22,500 nucleotides of DNA, from positions 147,501-170,000 of the forward strand of contig NW_026728910.1 of NCBI RefSeq assembly GCF_030272615.1, read 5' to 3'. Source of the stretch: Cryptomeria japonica. Taxonomy: Eukaryota > Streptophyta > Pinopsida > Cupressales > Cupressaceae. Positions 8,983 to 17,125 of the stretch are shown here, piece by piece (position 1 is the stretch's first letter; each line of letters opens with the position of its first letter). Below the pieces are notes generated by a model that saw only the letters and a list, made by a program, of their open reading frames with translations, ran no database searches and was not told the DNA's origin. A program made the translations under genes and the position numbers.

Positions 8983-9041
8983 GGGGAGTCGACCCATCAA
9001 ACGCAACACCTCCCCTATATAAAGCTATTTGTCCGATTCTC
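8983..9041 (-). promoter_or_regulatory. Pol I-like promoter 13 (most distal), start near 9015
   Basis: 157 bp from promoter 12. An extra A follows TATATAA on the + strand (TATATAAAGC), on the upstream side of the predicted start. The GGGGAG arm (8983-8988) and GTCGAC are intact. Confidence 0.52.
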
Positions 9042-9058
9042 ATACGTGTAGTCTGCAG

Positions 9059-9290
9059 CAGCGATTAGGACATCGACCCCAACTTCCGAATTCGTTTGCA
9101 TTGACCGCACCAAAGGTGCACGCCTTGGTGTGCACCCTGGAGTGCACTTTGGTGCTCACCTCGGTGCACACTTTGGTGTGCACCTCGGTGTGCACCAAAG
9201 GTGCGCACCTTGGAGCGCACCAAAGGTGTACACTTTGGAGCGCACCACATAGGGTCTTTGAGAGGTTGGCGCAGTGCGCACACCAAGGTG
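9059..9290. repeat. GGTGCGCACC-rich linker
   Basis: Irregular short units of GGTGTGCACC, GGTGCGCACC and CACCTTGGAGCGCACC, many of them self-complementary. GGGTCTTTGAGAGGTTGGCG at about 9250 is a promoterless relic of the 157/311-bp unit. No gene is seen. Confidence 0.75.
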
Positions 9291-9856
9291 GGTGTTGAGG
9301 TGCGTGCCGAGGTGGGTGGGTGCTAGGGTGCGCTCCATGGTGGGTGCCAGGGTGGGTGCGTGCTAGGGTGGATTCCAAAGAGGGTCATAGGGTGGGTGCC
9401 AAGGTGGGTTGGTGATATAGTGGGTTCAAAGGTGGGTACTAGGGTGGGTTCCAAGGTGGGTCACAAGTTGGGTGCCAGGATGCGTGGGTGTTAGGTTGGG
9501 TGCCAAGGTGGGCTCCTGCGTGGGTGGGTGCTAGGGTGGGTTTCAAGGTGGACGCGAGGGCGGGTGCCAAGGTGGGTAACAAGTTGGGTGTTAGGATGGG
9601 TGAGTGCTAGAGTGGGTGCCAAGGTGGGTGGGTGCTAAGGTGGATGCCAAGGTGGTTCACAGGGTGGGTGGGTTCTAGGGTGAGTTCCAAGGTGGGTCAC
9701 AGGTTCAGTGCTAGGGTGGGTGTCAAGGCGGGTGTCGAGGTGCCTGGGTGCTAGGGTGTGGATGCCAATGTGGGTCATAGGGTGGGTACTAGGGTGGGCT
9801 GCAATGTGGGTGCCAAGGTGGGTAACATGCTCGGTGGGTTCTAAATTGGGTGCCAG

Positions 9857-9874
9857 GGTGGGTGTGCACCCACC
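9857..9874. repeat. Palindrome GGTGGGTG / CACCCACC
   Basis: 8-bp perfect arms with a 2-nt spacer, formed where the G-rich array switches to its complement. Confidence 0.85.
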
Positions 9875-10363
9875 TTGCCCGAGGTGGGTGCCAAGGTGCC
9901 AGTGTGGGTGGGTGCTAAGGTGGATGCCAAGGTGGGTGAGAAGGTGGGTGATAGGTTGAGTGGTAGGATGGGTGGGTGCCAAGATGGGTCACAGGGTGGG
10001 TGCAAGGGTGGGTAGGTGCTAGGGTTGGTGTCAGGGTGGGTGGGTGCTAGGTTGGGTTCCAAGGTGGGTGCGAGGGTGAGTGTCAAGGTGGGTCACAGGT
10101 TAGGTGCTAGGATGGGTGAGTGCTAGGGTGCAAAGGTGCCAGGGTGGGTGCTAGGATGGGTCGATGCTAGGGTGAGTGGCAAGGTGGGTCCACAAGTGTC
10201 AAGGTGGGTGCCGAGGTGGGTGCCAAGTCGGCGACTGCTATGGTGGATGCCAAGGTGGGTCACGGGGTGGGTGCCAAGTTGCTAGGTTGGGTTCCAAGGT
10301 GGGTGCCAACGTGGGTGCTAGGGTGCGTGGGTTAAAGGGTGTGTCACAACGTGGGTGCCAGGA

Positions 10364-10377
10364 TGGGTGCGCACCCA
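10364..10377. repeat. 14-bp perfect palindrome
   Basis: TGGGTGCGCACCCA, fully self-complementary. It contains the GGTGCGCACC core common to the right half of the window. Confidence 0.88.
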
Positions 10378-10465
10378 CACTGGCCAAGACGGGTGCGGGT
10401 GCAAGGTTGGGTTCCAAGCCCGGTCACAGGCTGGGTGCTAGGATGGGTGGGTGCCAAGGTGGGCA

Positions 10466-10489
10466 CCAGGGTGGGTGCACCCACCCTGG
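10466..10489. repeat. 24-bp perfect palindrome at the macro-repeat breakpoint
   Basis: The half-site CCAGGGTGGGTG (10466-10477) is followed by its exact complement. The centre lies between 10477 and 10478. Identity between the two macro-repeat copies starts at 10477, at the tip of this palindrome. Confidence 0.9.
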
Positions 10490-10960
10490 CCAAGGTGGGT
10501 CACGGGGTGGGTCCTAGGGTGGGTAACGGGGTGGGTACTAAGGTGCGTGCCAAGGTGGGTCATAGGGTGGGTGCCAAGGTGGGCACCAGGGTGGGTGTGC
10601 ACCAACCCTAGCCAGGGTAGGTCACGGGGTGGTTGTCGGGGTGGGCGTCAAGGAGCCAAGGTGGGTGGCAAGTAGCCAAGTTGCGTGCCAAGGTGGGTGT
10701 CGGGGTGGGTGCCAAGGATCCAAGGTGGGTGCCAAGGAACCAAGGTGGGTGTCTGGGTGGGTGCCGAGGTGGGAGCCAGGGTGGGTCCCAAGGTGAGTGC
10801 AAAGGTGGGTGCCAGGGTCAAGGTGAGTGCCAATGTGGGTTCCAAGGTGCCAGGGTCAGGGTGAGTGCCAATGTGGGTTCAAAGGTGCTAAGTTGGGTGC
10901 GAGGTTGGGTGCGAGGGTGGGTGGGTGCCAAGGTGTGCTAGGTGGAAGCCCGGGTGGGTC

Positions 10961-11019
10961 GGCATCCCATGGGTGTCGAGTTGGGTGCCTGATGGGTGCT
11001 TCTTGTCAAGTTTTAGTCG
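10961..11019. other. Junction between minisatellite and T-rich repeat
   Basis: The 12-bp repeat fades out through TCGGCATCCCATGGGTGTCG and GATGGGTGCTTCTTG. Nothing else is recognised. Confidence 0.5.
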
Positions 11020-11339
11020 TCGGGACTCATTTCGAGCCTTAGAGGTCGTTTCTTGTCCGGTTGCCCTGTCTTCGACCTGGGAACCCAATTTTGGTCCTCG
11101 GGTCCCATTTTTTTTTGTCTCGCATCCCACTTTTGGCCTGTGGCCTTTTCGGGGTCGATTCTCGTTTTGGGCATCAGAGCATGTTTCTTCTCCTAAAACC
11201 CAATATTTGTTTATTAAGTCTCGGAACACATTTTTGTTCTCGTGGACCCATCATGGGTCTTGGAACGCATTTGTGGTCCTTGGGTCCCATTTTGCATCCC
11301 GAAACTTGTGTTTTGGTGCTTGATCCCTATTTTGGGTGC
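11020..11339. repeat. Degenerate 20-21-bp T-rich tandem repeat, copy 1
   Basis: The sequence divides into about 15 units of 20-21 bp with one of 36 bp. Examples are TTGGAACGCATTTGTGGTCC, TTGGGTCCCATTTTGCATCC and TTGATCCCTATTTTGGGTGC. The shared pattern is a purine-rich start, a CAT-T3/4 centre and a GGTCC-like end. It lies about 400 bp upstream of the 5S gene and is the most AT-rich part of its upstream flank. No gene is seen. Confidence 0.75.
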
Positions 11340-11699
11340 CCACCTTGCACCAAGTGCGCACCCGGGGCAAACCGAGCGCCTTGGTGCACCGGGGCAAGAT
11401 CGAGCGTGCACCCGAGGCGCCCCGAACATGCACCAAGGTGCACTCGGCCCACATGTGAGCGCAGGTCGTTGCGCCCGAGGTGGTGTGTGGGCACCGCGTT
11501 GCAGACGGGACACTGCACGCACACGACGCCCCCTCCAGGTGCACGCACGTAGGCCGGGCCGGGTGCACACCCGACGCCCTAGCAAGGTGCGCGCACCCGG
11601 GCAGGGCTCACACTTGGCGAACGGGGCGCACTTCGCGAGGGAGGGTGTGCACCTCGACGGGGGTGGGTGGCCGGGGTGGATTCGCACGTGGGTCGCGGT
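11340..11699. other. GC-rich 5S upstream spacer, copy 1
   Basis: GC-rich, CpG-rich sequence with scattered GTGCGCACC, GGTGCACC and CCGGGGCAAACCGAGC motifs like those of the composite repeats. Overlapping open frames on both strands lack any recognisable protein feature. I call no gene. Confidence 0.6.
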
Positions 11700-11731
11700 T
11701 TGCTAAGTACACACTGCGACAAGCTCATAAC
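11700..11731 (+). promoter_or_regulatory. 5S upstream promoter element, copy 1 (degenerate TATA)
   Basis: Angiosperm 5S genes commonly have TATATA-like sequence near -28, GC near -12 and C at -1. Here the -28 to -23 position (11704-11709) reads TAAGTA, the nearest GC is at -9/-8 (11723-11724), and C at -1 is kept (11731). The element is recognisable but weak. The call rests on position rather than on sequence. Confidence 0.5.
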
Positions 11732-11851
11732 GGGTGCGATCATACCAGCGTTAGTGCACCGGATCCCATCAGAACTCCGCAGTTAAGCGCGCTTGGGCCG
11801 GAGTAGTACTGGGATGGGTGACCTCCCGGGAAGTCCCGGTGTTGCACCCTT
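11732..11851 (+). rRNA. 5S ribosomal RNA gene, copy 1
   Basis: This is a complete 120-nt plant 5S rRNA gene, the RNA polymerase III product that joins the large ribosomal subunit. It starts at GGGTGCGATCATACCAGC and ends in TTGCACCCTT. The 5' GGGTGC and 3' GCACCC ends pair as helix I. The conserved core CCGGATCCCATCAGAACTCC is present, and box A and box C are intact (listed separately). A T6 run at 11850-11855 overlaps the 3' end as the Pol III terminator. The start is fixed by the helix I boundary and by the C at -1, usual in plant 5S genes. No disabling change is visible, so it is probably functional. It lies on the strand opposite to the Pol I-like promoters at 4.8-9.05 kb, and sits inside a 7,847-bp repeat with a second identical gene downstream. 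Confidence 0.98.
11781..11828 (+). promoter_or_regulatory. 5S internal control region, copy 1
   Basis: Gene positions 50-97 hold the type 1 Pol III internal promoter bound by TFIIIA. Box A is AGTTAAGCGCGCTTGGG at 11781-11797. The intermediate element lies at about 11798-11803 and box C is GGGATGGGTGACCTCCCG at 11811-11828. All match the usual plant layout, which argues against a pseudogene. Confidence 0.93.
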
Positions 11852-11855
11852 TTTT
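11850..11855 (+). terminator. Pol III T-run terminator of 5S copy 1
   Basis: Six T residues immediately follow the GCACCC 3' stem, and a second T5 follows after AG. This is the standard Pol III termination signal on the non-template strand. Confidence 0.92.
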
Positions 11856-12287
11856 AGTTTTTCGCCGGGCGTCGCAATGCTATTTGAATAAACCTTTTGC
11901 CCGTTTGCGTTCTCGTCGGGGCCGGGCCGGGCCGGGGTGCGCTGCCCGCACTACCGCGCGCGCGGGGGCGACACCGAGCGCGCACCCGAGGCGCCCCGAG
12001 CACACAGGCCACGGTGCAACCCGGGCGTTGTGCGCGCACCCCGGTGCGCCCGAGGTGCTGCGCGCGCACCCAGGTGAAATCGGTGTGCACCTCGGCCAGT
12101 GCGCGCTCGGTCGAGTCGCGCACGTTGGCCAAGGTGCACGGTGATGTTTCTTACTCTAAGGTTCCGCACCAGACGCCCGGGACAGGTGAGCGAAGCTGGG
12201 CGGGGCCGGGTGCGCGGCCGGGGCAGGTGCACGCAGCTGGAGAGAGCTTTGGAGCACACTTCGGAGCGCACCAATGATGCGCTCCAT
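11856..12287. other. 5S downstream spacer, copy 1
   Basis: A T-rich tail (AGTTTTTCGCC) and a short AT patch (GCTATTTGAATAAACC, about 11878-11893) are followed by very GC-rich sequence with GGGCCGGGCCGGGCCGGGG. The remainder is GCGCGCACCC-type motifs. No gene is seen. Confidence 0.6.
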
Positions 12288-13980
12288 TCAAAAGTTTCCT
12301 GAAAAGGCAAAAAAAGTTGAGATTATAGAATTTCCCACTTGAGAGATTGTAAAAAAAAAAAATTTAAAATGAAGGAAACGCGGGTGCCAAGGTGTGCGCA
12401 GCCCAGCCAAGGTGTGCGCACCAAGGCGCCCACCCTGGCGAAGGTGCACGCAAGGTGCGCACCCGAGGCAAACCGGACAATTAACCCAACTTTCGACTTC
12501 GCGCGCACCTTGGAGCGCACTTCGGAGCGCTCCTTGGTGCGCACCAATCTTGGGCACCTCGGAGTGCACCATGGCGCCCACCAAGGTGCGCACCCGGGGC
12601 AAACCGAGCTCCGACTTCGTGCGCACCTTGGAGCGCACGAAAGGTGCGCACCATGGCGCCCACCAAGGTGCGCAGCCCAGCCAAGGCGTGCGCATCAAGG
12701 TGCGCACCCTGGCGAAGGTGCGCACCCGGGGCAAACCGAGCTCCGACTTCGTGCGCACCTTGGAGCGCACAAAAGGTGCGCAACCCAGCCAAGGTGTGCG
12801 CACCCCGGTCAAACCGAGCTCCGAATCGTGCGCACCAGAGGTGCACGCCATCGTGCGCACCTTGGAGCACACTTCGGAGCCCTCCTTGGTGCGCGCCGAT
12901 GTTGCGCACCTCGGAGCGCACCCGGGGAAAACAATGCAATTAACCCGACTTTCGACTTCGTGGGCACCTCGGAGCGCTCTCGGGTTCGCACCTCGGAGCA
13001 CACCGAGGTGCCCACCCTGGCGAAGGTGCACGCGAGGTGCGCACCCGGGGCAAACCGGGCTCCGACTTCGTGCACGCCGCACCTTGGAGCACACTTCGGA
13101 GCGCTCCTTGGTGCGCACCAGGGCGCGCAACCCAGCCGAGGTGCCCACCCCGGCGAAGGTGCACGCGAGGTGCGCACCCGGGGCAAACCGGGCTCCGACT
13201 TCGTGCACGCCATGGTGCCCACCGCGGCGAAGGTGCACGCGAGGTGCGCACCCGGGGCAAACCGGGCTCCGACTTCGTGCACGCCGCACCTTGGAGCACA
13301 CTTCGGAGCGCTCCTTGGTGCGCACCATGGTGCCCACCAGGGCGCGCAACCCCGCCGAAGGTGCACGCGAGGTGCGCACCCGGGGCAAACCGGGCTCCGA
13401 CTTCGTGCACGCCGCACCTTGGAGCACACTTCGGAGCGCTCCTTGGTGCGCACCATGGTGCCCACCAGGGCGCGCAACCCCGCCGAAGGTGCACGCGAGG
13501 TGCGCACCCGGGGCAAACCGGGCTCCGACTTCGTGCACGCCATGGTGCGCACCGCGGCGAAGGTGCGCACCCGGGGCAAACCGGGCTCCGACTTCGTGCA
13601 CGCCGCACCTTGGAGCACACTTCGGAGCGCTCCTTGGTGCGCACCAGGGCGCGCAACCCAGCCGAGGTGCCCACCCCGGCGAAGGTGCACGCGAGGTGCG
13701 TACCCGGGGCAAACCGGGCTCCGACTTCGTGCACGCCGCACCTTGGAGCACACTTCGGAGCGCTCCTTGGTGCGCACCATGGTGCCCACCAGGCCGCGCA
13801 ACCCAGCCAAGGTGTGCGCACCAAGGTGCACGCGAGGTGCGCACCCGGGGCAAACCGGGGTCCGACTTCGTGCACGCCGCACCTTGGAGCACACATCGGG
13901 GCGCTCCCGGGTTCGCACCGGCGTTGCGCACCGTGGTGGGCACCTCGGAGCACACCAAGGTGGGCAGCGAGGTGCGCACC
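12288..13980. repeat. Composite GC-rich repeat block, copy 1 (left part)
   Basis: Opens with a diverged AT-rich box (12288-12372, AAGGCAAAAAAAGTTGAG, A12 run). It then has modules built from GCACCCGGGGCAAACCGGGC, TCCGACTTCGTGCACGCC, GCACCTTGGAGCACACTTCG and GGAGCGCTCCTTGGTGCGCA. CCGACTTCGTGCACGCC recurs at 13062, 13195, 13269, 13397, 13525, 13588, 13721 and 13862, so modules are 63-74 or 128-141 bp, depending on whether the CACCTTGGAG segment is included. Long frames on both strands (over 540 codons) are alternative readings of these stop-poor modules. Confidence 0.88.
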
Positions 13981-14158
13981 TTTGATGCGATGCCTTCACT
14001 AATTTCCATAAAAGGCAAAAAAAAAACGAGATTTTAAAATTTCCGTTTTGAAAGATAGTGAGAAAAAGGGAATGCTGGTGCCATCTTGAGCCCGCCCTGG
14101 TGCGCAGCCCAGCCAAGGTGTGCGCACCAAGGTGCCCACCCTGGCGAAGGTGCGCGCC

Positions 14159-14305
14159 CGGGCAATTAACCCAACTTCCAACTTCGCGCGCGCCAGGGTG
14201 GGAGCGCACCCAACAACCGGGCCTGGGAAGAGCCAATGCGAGAAACCCCACCAAACGCTCTGACAAAAAAAGAGGGGGCGCTCCAGTAACCCCGCTTCGG
14301 AGCGC
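14159..14305. repeat. CCAAT-containing module, type 1
   Basis: A module starting CGGGCAATTAACCCAAC and containing GAGCCAATGCGAGAAACC and CTCTGACAAAAAAAGAGG. It ends at CTTCGGAGCGC. Identical or near-identical modules lie at 16511-16657 and 22006-22152. Confidence 0.8.
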
Positions 14306-14639
14306 ACCCTGGGCAAACCCAGCCAAGGTGCCCACCCCGGCCAAGGTGCAGGCGAGGTGCGCACCCGGGGCAAACCGGGCTCCGACAACGTGCACGCCGC
14401 ACCTTGGAGCACACTTCGTAGCGCTCCCGGGTGCGCACCTCAGAGCACACCAAGGTGGGCAGCGAGGTGCGCACCTTTGATGCGCTGCCTTCACTAATTT
14501 CCAGAAAAGGCAAAAAAAAAAGGAGATTTTAAAATTTCCGTTTTGAAAGATAGTGAAAAAAACGGAACGCGCGTGCCATCTTGAGCCCGCCCTGGTGCGC
14601 AGCCCAGGTAAGGTGCCCACCCTGGCAAAGGTGCGCACC

Positions 14640-14774
14640 CGGGCAATTAACCCTACTTCCGACTTCGTGCGCGCCAGGGTGGCAACCGGGCCTCGGAAGA
14701 GCCAATGCGAGAAACCCCACCAAACGCTCCGACAAAAAAAGAGGCGGCGCTCCAATAACCCCGCTTCGGAGCGC
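14640..14774. repeat. CCAAT-containing module, type 2
   Basis: A shorter variant that lacks the GGGAGCGCACCCAACA stretch of type 1 and has CTCCGACAAAAAAAGAGG. It recurs at 16991-17125. Confidence 0.8.
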
Positions 14775-16510
14775 AGCCGGGGCAAACCCAGCCAAGGTGC
14801 CCACCCCGACGAAGGTGCACGCGAGGTGCGCACCCGGGGCAAACCGGGCTCCGACAACGTGCACGCAGCACCTTGGAGCACACTTCGAAGCACTCCCGGG
14901 TGCCCACCGGCGTTGCGCACCGTGGTGGGCAGCGAGGTGCGCACCTTTGATGCGCTGCCTTCACTAATTTCCAGAAAAAGGCAAAAAAAAATGAGATTTT
15001 AAAATTTCCGTTTTGAAAGATAGTGAAAAAAAAGGAACGCGGGTGCCATCTTGAGCCCGCCCTGGTGCGCAGCCCAGGCAAGGCATGCGCACCAAGGTGC
15101 CCACCCGAGGTGCACACCCGGGGCAAACCGGGCTCCGACTTCGTGCAGGCCGCACCTTGGAGCACACTTCGGAGCGCTCCTTGGTGCGCACCATGGTGCC
15201 CACCAGGGCGCGCAACCCAGCCAAGGTCTGCACACCAAGGTGCCCACCCCGGCGAAGGTGCACGCGAGGTGCGCACCCGGGGCAAACCGGGCTCCGACTT
15301 CGTGCACGCCATGGTGCCCACCGCGGCGAAGGTGCACGCGAGGTGCGCACCCGGGGCAAACCGGGCTCCGACTTCGTGCACGCCGCACCTTGGAGCACAC
15401 TTCGGAGCGCTCCTTGGTGCGCACCATGGTGCCCACCAGGGCGCGCAACCCAGCCAAGGTGTGCGCACCAAGGTGCACGCGAGGTGCGCACCCGGGGCAA
15501 ACCGGGGTCCGACTTCGTGCACGCCGCACCTTGGAGCACACATCGGAGCGCTCCCAGGTTCGCACCAGCGTTGCGCACCTTTGATGCGCTGCCTTCACTA
15601 ATTTCCAGAAAAGGCAAAAAAAAACGATATTTTAAAATTTCCGTTCTGAAAGATAGTGAAAAAAACGGAACGCGGGTGCCATCTTGAGCCCTTCCTGGTG
15701 CGCAGCCCAGGCAAGTTGTGCGCACCAAGGTGCCCACCCTGGCGGAGGTGCGCGCCCGGGGCAAACCGGGCTCCGACTTCGTGCACTGCATGGTGCCCAC
15801 CAAGGCGCGCAACCCAGCCAAGGTGCCCACCGCAGCGAAGGTGCACGCGAGGTGCACACCCGGGGCAAACCGGGCTCCGACTTCGTGCACGCCGCACCTT
15901 GGAGCACACTTCAGAGCGCTCCTTGGTGCGCACCAGGGCGCGCAACCCAGCCGAGGTGCCCACCCCGGCGAAGGTGCACGCGAGGTGCGCACCCGGGGCA
16001 AACCGGGCTCCGACTTCGTGCACGCCATGGTGCCCACCGCGGCGAAGGTGCGCACCCGGGGCAAACCGGGCTCCGACTTCGTGCACGCCGCACCTTGGAG
16101 CACACTTCGGAGCGCTCCTTGGTGCGCACCATGGTGCCCACCAGGCCGCGCAACCCAGCCAAGGTGTGCGCACCAAGGTGCACGCGAGGTGCGCACCCGG
16201 GGCAAACCGGGGTCCGACTTCGTGCACGCCGCACCTTGGAGCACACATCGGGGCGCTCCCGGGTTCGCACCGGCGTTGCGCACCGTGGTGGGCACCTCGG
16301 AGCACACCAAGGTGGGCAGCGAGGTGCGCACCTTTGATGCGATGCCTTCACTAATTTCCATAAAAGGCAAAAAAAAAACGAGATTTTAAAATTTCCGTTT
16401 TGAAAGATAGTGAGAAAAAGGGAATGCTGGTGCCATCTTGAGCCCGCCCTGGTGCGCAGCCCAGCCAAGGTTTGCGCACCAAGGTGCCCACCCTGGCGAA
16501 GGTGCGCGCC

Positions 16511-16657
16511 CGGGCAATTAACCCAACTTCCAACTTCGCGCGCGCCAGGGTGGGAGCGCACCCAACAACCGGGCCTGGGAAGAGCCAATGCGAGAAACCC
16601 CACCAAACTCTCTGACAAAAAAAGAGGGGGCGCTCCAGTAACCCCGCTTCGGAGCGC
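16511..16657. repeat. CCAAT-containing module, type 1 (second copy)
   Basis: 2,352 bp after the first. It differs in AACTCTCTGAC against AACGCTCTGAC. Confidence 0.8.
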
Positions 16658-16990
16658 ACCCTGGGCAAACCCAGCCAAGGTGCCCACCCCGGCCAAGGTG
16701 CAGGCGAGGTGCGCACCCGGGGCAAACCGGGCTCCGACAACGTGCACGCCGCACCTTGGAGCACACTTCGTAGCGCTCCCGGGTGCGCACCTCAGAGCAC
16801 ACCAAGGTGGGCAGCGAGGTGCGCACCTTTGATGCGCTGCCTTCACTAATTTCCAGAAAAGGCAAAAAAAAAAGGAGATTTTAAAATTTCCGTTTTGAAA
16901 GATAGTGAAAAAAACGGAACGCGCGTGCCATCTTGAGCCCGCCCTGGTGCGCAGCCCAGGTAAGGTGCCACCCTGGCAAAGGTGCGCACC

Positions 16991-17125
16991 CGGGCAATTA
17001 ACCCTACTTCCGACTTCGTGCGCGCCAGGGTGGCAACCGGGCCTCGGAAGAGCCAATGCGAGAAACCCCACCAAACGCTCCGACAAAAAAAGAGGCGGCG
17101 CTCCAATAACCCCGCTTCGGAGCGC
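16991..17125. repeat. CCAAT-containing module, type 2 (second copy)
   Basis: 2,351 bp after the first type 2 module. I see no substitution within it. Confidence 0.8.

Larger units (their letters stand above)
8037..9058. repeat. 157-bp promoter-bearing repeat
   Basis: Six copies of a shorter promoter unit have promoters spaced 157, 157, 157, 220 and 157 bp apart. Each unit runs GGTCTTTGAGGTTGRYG, ACAACCAGGGGAGTCGACCC, promoter, TGTGTAGCCTGCAGGAGC and GACATCGACCCCAACTT. It is about half the 311-bp unit, lacking its GGTCATCGGACCC portion. Confidence 0.9.
9291..10960. repeat. 12-bp G-rich minisatellite
   Basis: The region is built on GGTGGGTNNYAR, most regular at about 10495-10600 where successive 12-mers read GGTGGGTCACGG, GGTGGGTCCTAG, GGTGGGTAACGG and GGTGGGTACTAA. 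Some units carry an extra GGTG (16 bp). The period is a multiple of 3, so frames rich in GWV or in PTH stay open; they are not genes. The + strand has strong G-quadruplex potential. Four short islands switch strand to CACCC and form palindromes (9857-9874, 10364-10377, 10466-10489, and about 10585-10600). Confidence 0.9.
13981..16332. repeat. Nested 2,352-bp duplication, first copy
   Basis: Four cassettes each start with an AT-rich box: TTCACTAATTTCCAKAAAAGG, an A8-A10 run, GAGATTTTAAAATTTCCG and GAAAGATAGTGA. They are anchored at 13995, 14490, 14960 and 15594 (steps 495, 470 and 634), then 753 to the next copy. GC-rich 5S-flank-type modules fill the rest. The whole set reappears 2,352 bp later, offset first seen by about 13740, so the boundaries given are conventional. 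Confidence 0.85.

Noticed and set aside
4817-9041. Pol II TATA boxes on the + strand (CTATATAAG)
   Set aside because: They fit a TATA box, but no open frame follows in a consistent way. The minus-strand reading adds the G-tract expected for Pol I, and the context is ribosomal. Kept as the main alternative, not as a feature.
9291-10960. Telomeric or interstitial telomere repeat
   Set aside because: The unit is GGTGGGTNNYAR at 12 bp. No run of TTTAGGG or TTAGGG is present.
11856-12287. 5S pseudogene fragments or tRNA genes in the 5S flanks
   Set aside because: I found no further GGATCCCATCAGAACTCC or box A/B arrangement outside the two complete 5S genes.
12809-14944. Very long open frames on both strands (up to about 710 codons), and their copies at 20.1-22.5 kb
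   Set aside because: The same stretch is open in several frames on both strands and the translations are simple repeats such as RTRG, GAHLG or CAPR. The cause is GC-rich repeats with few stops. No domain, start context or codon pattern supports a protein.
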